The notes beneath the pieces were generated by a model. The model saw nothing but the letters and a program-made list of their open reading frames with translations, was not told where the DNA came from and made no database searches. From NCBI GenBank assembly GCA_002422315.1, contig DIUJ01000068.1, positions 160,630 to 224,629 on the forward strand: DNA of 64,000 nt, in the 5' to 3' direction. Position 1 is the first letter of the stretch. Each line of letters begins with the position of its first letter. This DNA is from Bacteroidetes bacterium UBA6161. Lineage in GTDB: Bacteria > Bacteroidota > Bacteroidia > NS11-12g > UBA955. Positions 55,032 through 63,996 of the stretch are shown piece after piece. The position numbers were made by a program, and so were the translations under genes.

Positions 55032-57672
55032 ATCCAACCTCAATTATCAGCAGGAAGCTATAAAGTCTATCACGGATTTGTTTGAAGGACAACCTTTGGA
55101 AGAATCCATTTTGGAATTTAATCTAAAGGAAGATGGTACTTTGAATTTGATAAATGGAGTAAGCAACAACCTTATTTTGTCGGAAGAACAAATCCTTGCC
55201 AATCTACAAACCATTCAAGCCAATAACGAAATAAAAGTTTCGGATAAATTGGATGGAATGCACTTTTCAGTAGAAATGGAAACAGGCACAGGAAAAACTT
55301 ATGTGTATCTGCGTTCCATTTACGAACTGAATAAATTGTACGGTTTCAAAAAATTTGTGATTGTTGTTCCTTCAGTGGCTATTCGTGAAGGTGTTTTGAA
55401 AAATTTGGAGATTACACACGAACATTTTCAAACGCTTTACGACAATGTGCCTATATATTTTCAGGTGTATGACAGTACCAAAGTTTCCACATTGAGAGGG
55501 TTTGCAACCACAAATAACATTGAAGTTTTAGTAATCAACATTGATTCATTTGCCAAAGATGAAAACATTATCAATAAACCCAATGATAAGCTTAACGGAC
55601 AAAAACCAGTGGAGTTTATTCAGGCAACCCAACCTATTGTAATTGTGGACGAGCCTCAAAATATGGAAACCGAAAAGCGTATTGCAGCCATTGAAAACCT
55701 AAAAGCTCTTTGTACGCTTCGTTATTCGGCAACACACAGAAATCAATACAACTTAACTTATAGTCTAAATCCTGTAAAGGCTTATGATTTGGGACTGGTA
55801 AAACAAATTGAAGTCGATTCTATCATTGAAGAAAATGCTTACAATGATGCTTTTGTTTCGGTAGAATCAATCACAGCCACCAAAACCAAAGTTACCGCCA
55901 AAGTTTCCATAAACAGCAACGAAAACGGAGGCATAAAAAAGAAAACGCTAACTGTAAAAGTGGGTGATGATTTATACAAACTCTCTAATGAAAGAGAAAT
56001 TTATGCAGATGGCTATATCATTGAGGAAATTGATGCAGTGAATCAATGTATTTCCATTTCAAACGGAAATTTATTGTACAAAGGCGACAGTCAAGGCGGA
56101 TTAACTGATGAAGTAATGAAGTTTCAAATCCGCAAGACAATAGAGGAACATTTAAAGAAAGAAAAGCGACTCAATAAATTAGGTATAAAAGTTTTGTCCT
56201 TGTTTTTCATTGACAAGGTTGCGAATTACCGAAACTATGATTCAACAGGAAATCCTGTAAAAGGAAAGTTTGCTGAATGGTTTGAAGAAATTTATCAAGA
56301 GTATGTTTCAAAACCAGCCTTTAAGGAATTAGATAAATTTTCGGTTGAGGAAACTCACAATGGTTATTTTTCACAGGACAACAAAGGAAAAGTAAAAGAC
56401 ACTTCGGGCGAAACTAAAGCAGATGACGATACTTACAGTTTGATAATGAAGGACAAGGAAAAATTGTTGGGATTAGACAATTCTTTGCGTTTCATTTTTT
56501 CACATTCTGCCCTTCGTGAGGGTTGGGACAATCCAAATGTGTTTCAGATTTGTACATTAAATGAAACCAAATCAGACATTAAAAAGCGTCAGGAAATTGG
56601 TAGAGGTTTGCGTTTAGCAGTTGACCAAACAGGAAAACGAACTTATGACCAAAATATAAACCGTTTAACAGTTATTGCCAATGAATCCTATGACGATTTT
56701 GCCAAAGCACTACAAAAAGAAATTGAAGAAGATTGCGGAGTAGCGTTTACAGGCAGAATTAAAAATAAACAAACAAGAACAGCTATCAAGTATCGCAAAG
56801 GTTTTGAAGCCGACCCAAAATTCTTAGAGATATGGGAAAAACTAAAAAAGAAAACTACTTACCGAGTAGAATATAAAACGGACGAGTTAATTACTTTGGC
56901 GGCAAAAGCCATAAAAGATTTACCTGAAATCAAATCTCCTTCCATTCGTTCCACAAAGATTGGAATTACAATGACAAATGAAGGCGTAGGAACAAATTAT
57001 GTAGGTGAAAAAGTAGAATCTTATGGCGGATACTCTTGGAAAATACCTGATGTGTTGGGCTACATTCAAAGCAAAACAGAATTAACCCGTTCAACCATTG
57101 AAGAAATTTTAAGTAAGTCAGGAAGAATTGAGGATATTATTATCAATCCGCAATTGTTTTTAGACTTGGCTACAATAGCTATTAAAAGGACTTTGTACGA
57201 TTTAATGATTGACGGAATCAAATATCAAAAAATCGGTGGTTCAGAATATGAGATGGCTTTGTTTGAAGCCCAGGAATTGGAAGTTTATCTAAACGACTTT
57301 TCGTTTAAAGTTTCAGACCCTTCAAAAACCATTTATGAAGAATTTGTGCCTTTAGATTCAGGAGTTGAAAGCAAGTTTGCTCAAGATTGTGAAACAAGTG
57401 AACAAATAAAATTCTATTTCAAATTGCCGAATTGGTTCAAAATTCCCACACCGATAGGAAACTACAATCCCGATTGGGCATTAGTATTTGAGGACGACAA
57501 GAAAATATATTTTGTAGCCGAAACCAAAGACACAGGAACGCCACAAGTTGACTTATCAAAACTAAGTGGAGACGAACAAATGAAAATCAAATGTGGGAAA
57601 GCTCACTTTAGAGAATTTGACGACTTGGAATATAAAGTAGTAAACAAAGTAGGGCAATTGATAGGATATTAA
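55015..57672 (+). CDS. res: Type III restriction endonuclease subunit (Res)
   Basis: The protein has 885 residues. It opens LTFESNLNYQQEAI. Helicase motifs are Walker A METGTGKTY near 88-96, DEPQ at 212-215, SATHR, and the late RQEIGRGLRL. The C-terminal endonuclease has PDW (Asp820) and AETKDT (Glu836, Lys838), the PD-(D/E)xK pattern. It uses ATP to slide and cut when two unmethylated sites meet, in complex with Mod. The start lies inside the small-protein gene by 17 bases. All key residues are present. Confidence 0.95.
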   Translation: MILTFESNLNYQQEAIKSITDLFEGQPLEESILEFNLKEDGTLNLINGVSNNLILSEEQILANLQTIQANNEIKVSDKLDGMHFSVEMETGTGKTYVYLRSIYELNKLYGFKKFVIVVPSVAIREGVLKNLEITHEHFQTLYDNVPIYFQVYDSTKVSTLRGFATTNNIEVLVINIDSFAKDENIINKPNDKLNGQKPVEFIQATQPIVIVDEPQNMETEKRIAAIENLKALCTLRYSATHRNQYNLTYSLNPVKAYDLGLVKQIEVDSIIEENAYNDAFVSVESITATKTKVTAKVSINSNENGGIKKKTLTVKVGDDLYKLSNEREIYADGYIIEEIDAVNQCISISNGNLLYKGDSQGGLTDEVMKFQIRKTIEEHLKKEKRLNKLGIKVLSLFFIDKVANYRNYDSTGNPVKGKFAEWFEEIYQEYVSKPAFKELDKFSVEETHNGYFSQDNKGKVKDTSGETKADDDTYSLIMKDKEKLLGLDNSLRFIFSHSALREGWDNPNVFQICTLNETKSDIKKRQEIGRGLRLAVDQTGKRTYDQNINRLTVIANESYDDFAKALQKEIEEDCGVAFTGRIKNKQTRTAIKYRKGFEADPKFLEIWEKLKKKTTYRVEYKTDELITLAAKAIKDLPEIKSPSIRSTKIGITMTNEGVGTNYVGEKVESYGGYSWKIPDVLGYIQSKTELTRSTIEEILSKSGRIEDIIINPQLFLDLATIAIKRTLYDLMIDGIKYQKIGGSEYEMALFEAQELEVYLNDFSFKVSDPSKTIYEEFVPLDSGVESKFAQDCETSEQIKFYFKLPNWFKIPTPIGNYNPDWALVFEDDKKIYFVAETKDTGTPQVDLSKLSGDEQMKIKCGKAHFREFDDLEYKVVNKVGQLIGY

Positions 57673-57711
57673 TTTGATTTGTTGAAAATTTACCCAAGAA
57701 AGATTTTTACC

Positions 57712-59481
57712 CTAATCTATCCCTTTAGTTTTATTCCTCCTAAAAGCCTTAAATCCACCACCTATTTCTATAGTATCTAGCTTCTCATTTTCATTTAGTA
57801 TAAAACTTGGTTCCTGATTAGTTTTGAAAACCAAATAAAAATCTTTATCTAATTCAGCATGCATCATCCAATCTACTTGGTGGTTAAACAAATGCATGCG
57901 TTGTTCTTGATTTAATCTCTTGGTACTATTGTTTTGCGAAAATAGCTTCTCTAAAAAGGAATTTTTTTCTTTGAACCAGGCGTCTGAACTGTCTAAAGGG
58001 AGTGGTTTGGCATAAAAATAAGGTGCATAGGATTTGTGCCAACTTACAACGTAAGCATCTTCATTTTCTATAGATTGATAGAAAGCAACTAGATTACCTT
58101 GTAGGTGGGCTTCTACAGCAGGAACCACGAACCTAGATAGGGTAGGGACAACAATAAGTATACTACTAAAAAGTAAAATCCCAAGATGGTGGAACTTTTT
58201 TAAGTACCATAATACCAATACCAAAATAAAAACAACTCCAAAAACTATAAATATAAATGCAGTAGCGTTGGGATTCCAGAGAGGTATTGCTTGGTTTATT
58301 TGTGCCAAAGCCAAAGGATCTTTGATTTGCGAAATAAGATTTAATAAACTAGTATTTTGTATTGAAAACAAGTATATAATGGCAAATAAGGATACCCAAA
58401 TTAATCCTACAAATACGAAAAGAAACAATTGGATTTTATTAGGTCTGGTTTTTTCATAAAACCAATTATTTACATTGTATGCAGCAAAAAAAGTAAGCGG
58501 ATACCAACATAAAGAAGAATAGTGAACGATTTTTGTTTCTACGATTGAAAAAATTACTAACACTACCCAAAACAAAGCAAACATGAGTTGTAGAAAGGAG
58601 CTTTTAGTGTACTCATAGTCTTGGTTTTGTTTCAATGAAAAAATATTTTTCAATGCAAAAACTGAAGCAGGGAATGCCAGAAGAAGTAGAACTATAGGAT
58701 GGTAATAAAAAGGTTGTTTATGCCCTGCCACATTTTCCGAAGCCAATTCTATTTGATACTGAATAAATTCCACAAAAAACCAAGGTCCATTTTTAATTAG
58801 CTCTGGTACAAACCACAAACTTGAGACCAAAGCGGTGGTGAATAAATAGACAAACCATTGTTTCCATGTTAGTACAGAAAACCTTCTTTGGATAAAGGAC
58901 AATACAAATAAGGTAACAACGGAAACCAACAATGCTACAGGGCCCTTAGTGAGAATCGCTAAGCCTGTAAATACTCCTGCCCAAGCACTTGTTTTGTTAT
59001 CTGTGGAGCTTGTAAAAGATAAATAATTGAAGTATAATCCAAGAAAAATAAACAAATTAAACAAAGGGTCAATCAAGCCTGTTTTGAAATAAAAATGTGG
59101 AGCAAAAGAACCTAGCCAAACTAATACCCATATAATACCTGTAAGCCCCCCAATTCTTTTAATACCAATTGTAAAAAAAATGCATATTGTGAAAACCCCA
59201 ACCAAAATATTCGGGAAACGAGCAGCAAATTCACCCACTCCAAAAACATGCATGCTTAGAGCTTGTAGCCAAATAAAAAGTGGTGGTTTTTCCCAAAAAG
59301 GTTCATAATTAATTTGTACTTGACTAAAGTTTCTAGAAACCAACATCTCTCTTGCTGATTCTGCAAAATTTATCTCATCCCAATCAAATAGAGCCACATT
59401 GGTCCCAAATGGATACAATAAGAGAAATGTGAAAATACCTATGGCTAGAATGGGTAATGTTGCAAATGTTCTTTTGTTCAT
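57712..59481 (-). CDS. ArnT-like glycosyltransferase, family 39/83
   Basis: The protein has 589 residues and about eleven transmembrane helices in the first 450. The first periplasmic loop has the acidic pair LFDWDEINFAESAREML, and WEKPPLFIWLQALS follows, both typical of GT-C enzymes that use a polyprenyl-phosphate sugar. The C-terminus is a periplasmic domain. The acceptor may be lipid A or a surface protein. It overlaps the PAP2 gene by 4 bases and is expressed with it. Confidence 0.88.
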   Translation of the reverse strand: MNKRTFATLPILAIGIFTFLLLYPFGTNVALFDWDEINFAESAREMLVSRNFSQVQINYEPFWEKPPLFIWLQALSMHVFGVGEFAARFPNILVGVFTICIFFTIGIKRIGGLTGIIWVLVWLGSFAPHFYFKTGLIDPLFNLFIFLGLYFNYLSFTSSTDNKTSAWAGVFTGLAILTKGPVALLVSVVTLFVLSFIQRRFSVLTWKQWFVYLFTTALVSSLWFVPELIKNGPWFFVEFIQYQIELASENVAGHKQPFYYHPIVLLLLAFPASVFALKNIFSLKQNQDYEYTKSSFLQLMFALFWVVLVIFSIVETKIVHYSSLCWYPLTFFAAYNVNNWFYEKTRPNKIQLFLFVFVGLIWVSLFAIIYLFSIQNTSLLNLISQIKDPLALAQINQAIPLWNPNATAFIFIVFGVVFILVLVLWYLKKFHHLGILLFSSILIVVPTLSRFVVPAVEAHLQGNLVAFYQSIENEDAYVVSWHKSYAPYFYAKPLPLDSSDAWFKEKNSFLEKLFSQNNSTKRLNQEQRMHLFNHQVDWMMHAELDKDFYLVFKTNQEPSFILNENEKLDTIEIGGGFKAFRRNKTKGID

Positions 59482-60095
59482 TGTTTGATTAATGAGATAG
59501 GAGGTACAAATTTATAGATAATATAAGACAAAGAGGTACCCAAAAAAGCACCAAACAAAACATCTTCCAAAAAATGCATGCCATTATATATTCTAGAATA
59601 TCCTGCTAGAAGAGCAAGGGAAAAAAACAACACGGATTTTTTAGTAGAATGGAAAATAAAAGCTAGCATAGAAAATCCAGCGAAAGCCGTAAAGGTATGG
59701 CCGCTAGGAAAAGAATTCCAATAACTTACTTTAAGCATTGTGTTTACAAAAAGTTCGGGATTTTGTTCTAATAGCATAGGCGGGCGAGGGATTGGCCCAA
59801 AAACCCAATGTTTTAAAATAAAAGACAGAATCCCATTCAAAATGAATGCAAGGGCTATATGGATAAAAAAATCTGGATTTTTTTTAAATGCTAAAAACAA
59901 AGCAAAAAGTATAAACGGCCATTCGCCTAAGGAAGTAAGAAGGAAAAAAAGAATGTCAAAAATTGAGCCCTTGCTGCCATTCAAAAAAAAGAAACAATCT
60001 AGTTTACCCCAAAAGAAAAACGAAAAAAGACCAAGTATTTCGACTAATGTCAATAGAAACCAAAAAGTTAATATGGGAGATTTTAATATTTTCAT
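59478..60095 (-). CDS. PAP2-family membrane phosphatase
   Basis: The protein has 205 residues and about five to six helices. The three PAP2 motifs are IPRPP (first, with KHWVFGP just before it), NSFPSGHTFTAF (second), and SRIYNGMHFLEDVLFGAFLG (third). It removes phosphate from a lipid such as undecaprenyl pyrophosphate or a lipid A head group. It comes before the ArnT-like gene and may recycle its lipid carrier. A TACTTTTG box lies on its strand at 60110-60117. Confidence 0.92.
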   Translation of the reverse strand: MKILKSPILTFWFLLTLVEILGLFSFFFWGKLDCFFFLNGSKGSIFDILFFLLTSLGEWPFILFALFLAFKKNPDFFIHIALAFILNGILSFILKHWVFGPIPRPPMLLEQNPELFVNTMLKVSYWNSFPSGHTFTAFAGFSMLAFIFHSTKKSVLFFSLALLAGYSRIYNGMHFLEDVLFGAFLGTSLSYIIYKFVPPISLIKQ

Positions 60096-60109
60096 TTTCT
60101 TTGCGGCTG

Positions 60110-60117
60110 CAAAAGTA
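60110..60117 (-). promoter_or_regulatory. -7 box (TACTTTTG) of the PAP2-ArnT operon
   Basis: On the minus strand this reads TACTTTTG, matching TAnnTTTG, 14 bases before the ATG. It gives a leader of about 8-10 nt. Confidence 0.55.
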
Positions 60118-60185
60118 GGGCAACTTTAAACATTTTTTTTGTTTATCCCCAAAATTAGTTTTAATTGCACAAAAATATAAGTTAA

Positions 60186-60578
60186 ATGGGAAAAAGAATC
60201 AAACAAGAATTGGAATTTAGTGTGCATTCTTCTCCGGCTATCTTGTATAGTTATCTTAGTGGAGCATCGGGTTTAGCAGAATGGTATGCAGACGAAGTAA
60301 ATGTAAAAGGAAGTAAATTATACTTATTTAGATGGGAAGGGGACGATGAACCTAGAGAAGCAGAAATGGTAAAATCACACCCTAAAAAGAATATTGTGTT
60401 TAAATGGACCGATAGGCTAGAAGAACATGAAGAATGGGGTTTTGAGATTTTTCAGGATGAACTAACAGGCGATGTAACTCTAGTTGTAACCGACTATTGC
60501 GAAGAAGATGAAGAAGATATCAATGCGGAAGTTTGGGAATCCCAAGTGGAACTGTTGAAATCTTTAATAGGGGCTTGA
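60186..60578 (+). CDS. START-like domain protein
   Basis: The protein has 130 residues. It opens KQELEFSVHSSPAILYSYLSGASGLAEWYADEV and ends with a helix, the AHSA1/START-like fold of Bacteroidota. This fold binds a hydrophobic ligand. No catalytic residue is known. It lies just before the LptF/G gene, and the TTGA overlap suggests coupling. A typical role is not established. Confidence 0.82.
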   Translation: MGKRIKQELEFSVHSSPAILYSYLSGASGLAEWYADEVNVKGSKLYLFRWEGDDEPREAEMVKSHPKKNIVFKWTDRLEEHEEWGFEIFQDELTGDVTLVVTDYCEEDEEDINAEVWESQVELLKSLIGA

Positions 60579-60589
60579 TAAACCACGTT

Positions 60590-62032
60590 TTGAAAAAATT
60601 AAATTTACTCATTTTAAAATCTTTTGTTGGCCCCTTTGTGGCTACTTTTTTTATTTCTATGTTCTTGTTTCTTATGCATTTTCTCTGGAAATACATAGAC
60701 GAGTTTGTAGGAAAAGGCTTGGAATGGACAACCGTTGCTAAACTTTTGTTTTATGCTATGGCCGATTTAATTCCTTTTGCTTTGCCTTTAGCTGTTTTGC
60801 TAAGTTCTCTTATGACTTATGGCAATCTTGCAGAAACTTTTGAACTTGTTGCCATTAAATCCGCGGGTATTTCACTTTTTAGAGTACTTATGCCTAGTTT
60901 TCTAGTAATGATTCTACTAGCTTTTATAGCTTTTTATATCTCCAATATCATTATCCCTACGGCTACTTTAGAATTTAAGGCCCTGCTGTGGGATGTACGA
61001 AATAAAAAACCTGCGTTTAACATTCAAGAAGGTATTTTTTATAACGAAATTCAAAATTATTCTATTAAGGTTTCTAAAAAAGAAAAAGATGGTCAAACCA
61101 TTCGGAATGTAATTATTTACGAAAATAAAAACGAAAACCCACAACTTACAATTACTAGGGCGGAGTGGGGCACTATGAAACTAACTCAAAATAAAAGAAT
61201 TTTACTTTTTACGCTCTACAATGGGATACGTTACGAGGAGATGACCGAAAATGTAAATTATTTTAAAACATATCCTCACAATACTTTTAAGTTTAAAAAA
61301 CAAGAAATGGCTTTTGACTTAACACAGTTGGATTTGAAAAAAACAGAAAAAGATTTGTTTAAAGGCCATTATAAACTAATGAATGTAGTGGAACTTAACC
61401 AAGAAATTGATTCCCTAAATAAAGAGTTTGTAAAGAAAAAAGAACAGTATGTAAGTTATACAAGGCCTTATTTTAGTTTGTATTCCGCCCGTAAAGCACA
61501 TTTAGACTCTATTACTTATTTAGATAAAAAAGATATTATTCAGAATTTTGAAACAGAAAATAGAGTCAATCTACTTTCTTCTGCACAAGCTTCAATCCGA
61601 AATCTGAAAAGTTTGCTTGAGGTGAATCAAAATACCTTTAAAGAACTACAATCGGAAGAAAGAAAATACAGGGTAGAACTACATAAAAAATATACCCTTT
61701 CTTCTGTACTACTTGTTTTGTTTTTGCTCGCAGCACCTCTTGGAACTATTATTCGCAAAGGGGGCTTAGGCTTGCCTATGGTGGTTTCTATTCTTATGTT
61801 TGTGTTCTATTATGTTGTAAATATGGTGGGGGATAAAATGGCAAGAGAAGGAGTAGTACCGGTTTGGGTGGGGGCTTGGTTGGCTACTTTTGCCTTATTA
61901 CCCATTGCTATTTGGATATTAAAAAAAGCATCGGATGACGCTCCACTTTTCGAAATGGATAGATTTGCTCATATTAAAGACAAACTATGGACTATACTAA
62001 AAAAAATAAATGCTAAAAAACAAACAGCATGA
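60590..62032 (+). CDS. LptF/LptG-family LPS export permease
   Basis: The protein has 480 residues from the TTG at 60590, where the family N-terminus LKKLNLLILKSFVGPF begins. A TTG at 60575 that overlaps the previous stop is an alternative. Three N-terminal and three C-terminal helices frame a periplasmic beta-jellyroll domain (about 130-260) and a helical insert (about 280-370). It moves LPS from the inner membrane to the Lpt bridge with LptB. Bacteroidota often have the two permeases at separate sites. Its stop overlaps the next gene by 4 bases. Confidence 0.9.
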   Translation: MKKLNLLILKSFVGPFVATFFISMFLFLMHFLWKYIDEFVGKGLEWTTVAKLLFYAMADLIPFALPLAVLLSSLMTYGNLAETFELVAIKSAGISLFRVLMPSFLVMILLAFIAFYISNIIIPTATLEFKALLWDVRNKKPAFNIQEGIFYNEIQNYSIKVSKKEKDGQTIRNVIIYENKNENPQLTITRAEWGTMKLTQNKRILLFTLYNGIRYEEMTENVNYFKTYPHNTFKFKKQEMAFDLTQLDLKKTEKDLFKGHYKLMNVVELNQEIDSLNKEFVKKKEQYVSYTRPYFSLYSARKAHLDSITYLDKKDIIQNFETENRVNLLSSAQASIRNLKSLLEVNQNTFKELQSEERKYRVELHKKYTLSSVLLVLFLLAAPLGTIIRKGGLGLPMVVSILMFVFYYVVNMVGDKMAREGVVPVWVGAWLATFALLPIAIWILKKASDDAPLFEMDRFAHIKDKLWTILKKINAKKQTA

Positions 62033-63225
62033 AGATTTTAGTTATTGGAAACAGAATCCCCGTAAAAGCAAAAGATGGAGGGGCTTTAGCTACTAAGCAA
62101 ATGTTACAAATCTTGGCGGAGAATGGAAATACAGTAGATTTTATTTCTTTAAATACTCTAAAGCATTTTGCATCAGACAATGAAATTTTTTCAGAACTAC
62201 ATTTTTTAAACAAAGTTAAATTCTGTACCATAGACACTTCTCTTAAACCTTATGCTGCTTTAAAAAACCTCTTATTTTCTTCCAAATCGTATAATTTAGA
62301 AAGGTTTTATTCTCAGGAATTCTTGTCTCTTATTCTAGGAGAAATAAAAAAAGAAAAATATGATATAGTCCAATTTGAAGGTCTTTTTTCCACCCCATAT
62401 ATTCAAGAAATAAAAAGGGCGGGCAATTTTAAACTAGTTGTTAGAACCCATAATATTGAAGCTAATATTTGGAGTTTGTTAGCCTCAAAAGAAAAAAATA
62501 AGATCAAAAGTTGGTATTTGGGAAAAATGGCTAAAAGATTAAGACAAGAAGAACTTAAACTATACCGATTTGCCGATGGTTTTATGCATATAGCAGACAC
62601 TGATAAACAGTTTTTTGAGGAACAATTCCCAGACTCCATTCATACGCTTATTGGTTATGGGATAAATCCTGCTCCCCAAAATGAAATTGTAAAAATTGAA
62701 AACTCTGTTTGCCATATCGGCTCTATGGAATGGCAGCCAAATGTAGAAGGACTACAATGGTTTTTGAAAGAAGTTTGGCCACTTGTTTTAAGTAAAGAAA
62801 AGGATGCCAAAATGTATATAGCAGGAAAGGCAATGCCAGAAGAATTTACAAGAGGTACTTGGCAAAATGTGAGTGTTATTGGTGAAGTAGAAAACGCAGC
62901 CCATTTTATGCAACAGCATGAAATTTTGGTTGTTCCTTTACATTCTGCAAGTGGTATAAGAATTAAAACAATCGAAGCTATAGCCCTCGGTGTTTGTGTG
63001 ATTTCTACACCAGTTGGAGCCCAAGGTTTGCCCTTGCAGCATGGCAAAGAAATATGGATAGAAAACACCGCCACAAAATTTGCAGATGCTATAGTTACCC
63101 TTTTACAAAACAAGCAAATAGCCAAAGAAATTGCATCCCAAGGGATGGCTAAAGCAGAAGAGGAGTTTGCCTTGCTTAGTATTTCAGAGAAAATTCAATC
63201 CTTTTATCAATCACTACTTTCTTGA
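62029..63225 (+). CDS. Glycosyltransferase family 4-like (GT-B)
   Basis: The protein has 398 residues. The N-terminal Rossmann half opens ILVIGNRIPVKAKDGGALATKQML. The C-terminal half has IGSMEWQPNVEGLQWFLKEVW and LVVPLHSASGIRIKTIEAIALG, with the nucleotide-sugar-binding Glu. It transfers a sugar in surface glycan synthesis. The ATG overlaps the LptF/G stop as ATGA. There are no transmembrane helices, so it is a cytoplasmic or peripheral enzyme. Confidence 0.9.
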   Translation: MKILVIGNRIPVKAKDGGALATKQMLQILAENGNTVDFISLNTLKHFASDNEIFSELHFLNKVKFCTIDTSLKPYAALKNLLFSSKSYNLERFYSQEFLSLILGEIKKEKYDIVQFEGLFSTPYIQEIKRAGNFKLVVRTHNIEANIWSLLASKEKNKIKSWYLGKMAKRLRQEELKLYRFADGFMHIADTDKQFFEEQFPDSIHTLIGYGINPAPQNEIVKIENSVCHIGSMEWQPNVEGLQWFLKEVWPLVLSKEKDAKMYIAGKAMPEEFTRGTWQNVSVIGEVENAAHFMQQHEILVVPLHSASGIRIKTIEAIALGVCVISTPVGAQGLPLQHGKEIWIENTATKFADAIVTLLQNKQIAKEIASQGMAKAEEEFALLSISEKIQSFYQSLLS

Positions 63226-63293
63226 AAAAACTGATAAATACAGATTCTAATCTAAAAACAGTTTTCTGCAGTTAAGTAAATAAAAAAATAAGT

Positions 63294-63301
63294 TAATTTT
63301 G
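63294..63301 (+). promoter_or_regulatory. -7 box (TAATTTTG) of the bacilliredoxin gene
   Basis: TAATTTTG is a full consensus match, 21 bases before the ATG. Confidence 0.55.
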
Positions 63302-63322
63302 CATTTGTAAAATTTAAAAATT

Positions 63323-63748
63323 ATGCCTTATCCAGAAATGTTGGTGTCGCCTATGCGTGCCGAATTAACCCAAAATGGGTTTATAGAAATGAAAAACCCA
63401 AGCGAAGTAAAAGAGGTTTTTGAAAATAACCAAGACAAAACCATGCTTGTGGTCGTAAACTCTGTATGCGGATGTGCTGCAGGAAGTATGCGCCCAGGAG
63501 TATTAAAATCTTTGCAATTTGATGCCAAACCAAGTGTTTTAACCACAGTTTTTGCAGGGCAAGACCTTGATGCAACGGCCCAAGCCCGTGAGTATTTTAT
63601 TCCTTTCCCTCCATCTTCCCCTTCTATTGCATTGTTTAAGAATGGCCAATTGGTACATTTTGTAGAAAGACACCAAATCGAAGGTAGAACCGCAGATATG
63701 TTGGCTCAAAACCTTTCGGATGCCTACAAGATTCATTGTGCATCGTAA
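63323..63748 (+). CDS. BrxA/BrxB-family bacilliredoxin
   Basis: The protein has 141 residues, the family length. It opens MPYPEMLVSPMRAELTQ, and the active-site motif is CGC at 49-51 (VNSVCGCAAG). These proteins remove bacillithiol from protein thiols in Firmicutes; Bacteroidota members probably do the same with bacillithiol or another low-molecular thiol. It is a monocistronic gene with its own promoter and terminator. Confidence 0.95.
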   Translation: MPYPEMLVSPMRAELTQNGFIEMKNPSEVKEVFENNQDKTMLVVVNSVCGCAAGSMRPGVLKSLQFDAKPSVLTTVFAGQDLDATAQAREYFIPFPPSSPSIALFKNGQLVHFVERHQIEGRTADMLAQNLSDAYKIHCAS

Positions 63749-63777
63749 TAAAACAAACAAGAATTTATTTTTGTATT

Positions 63778-63808
63778 AAAAAAGCCAAGGCAAAACCTTG
63801 GCTTTTTT
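63778..63808 (+). terminator. Terminator of the bacilliredoxin gene
   Basis: A-run plus GCCAAGG, CAAAA loop and CCTTGGC plus T-run form a perfect stem, 29 bases after the stop. Confidence 0.95.
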
Positions 63809-63869
63809 AATTGGTATTGGTAGAGCAGAAGGGTTTTTCCTTCACTAAACCTCAGAAAATCAAAAGAAA

Positions 63870-63902
63870 TTTGTTTTTCCGAATATTTTTCCGTTAACTT
63901 CG
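63870..63902 (+). promoter_or_regulatory. Probable promoter of the right-edge frame
   Basis: TTTG at 63870-63873, a 21-base spacer and TAACTTCG at 63895-63902 match the consensus with one mismatch in the -7 box. It precedes the ATG at 63925 by 22 bases. Confidence 0.4.
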
Positions 63903-63924
63903 TACTAATTTTTAAAATGAAACT

Positions 63925-63996
63925 ATGGAAAAACAATTACAAAAAACAAATTTCAGAGGGTTAAGAAATTTAAATTCTCTCTCTCTCTCTCTCTAG
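63925..63996 (+). CDS. Start of an unknown gene, interrupted after a TC repeat
   Basis: An ATG at 63925 opens a frame of 23 codons that runs into a (TC)9 tract and stops at TAG (63994-63996) directly after it. The peptide is not recognisable. A different number of repeat units would bypass this TAG, and the last few bases are open in both other frames. It may be the start of a phase-variable gene that is OFF here, or no gene at all. The window ends 4 bases later. Confidence 0.35.
   Translation: MEKQLQKTNFRGLRNLNSLSLSL
63976..63994 (+). repeat. Dinucleotide tract (TC)9T
   Basis: Nineteen bases of perfect TC repeat lie within the short reading frame near its start. This is the only long dinucleotide tract noticed in the window. 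Confidence 0.95.
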
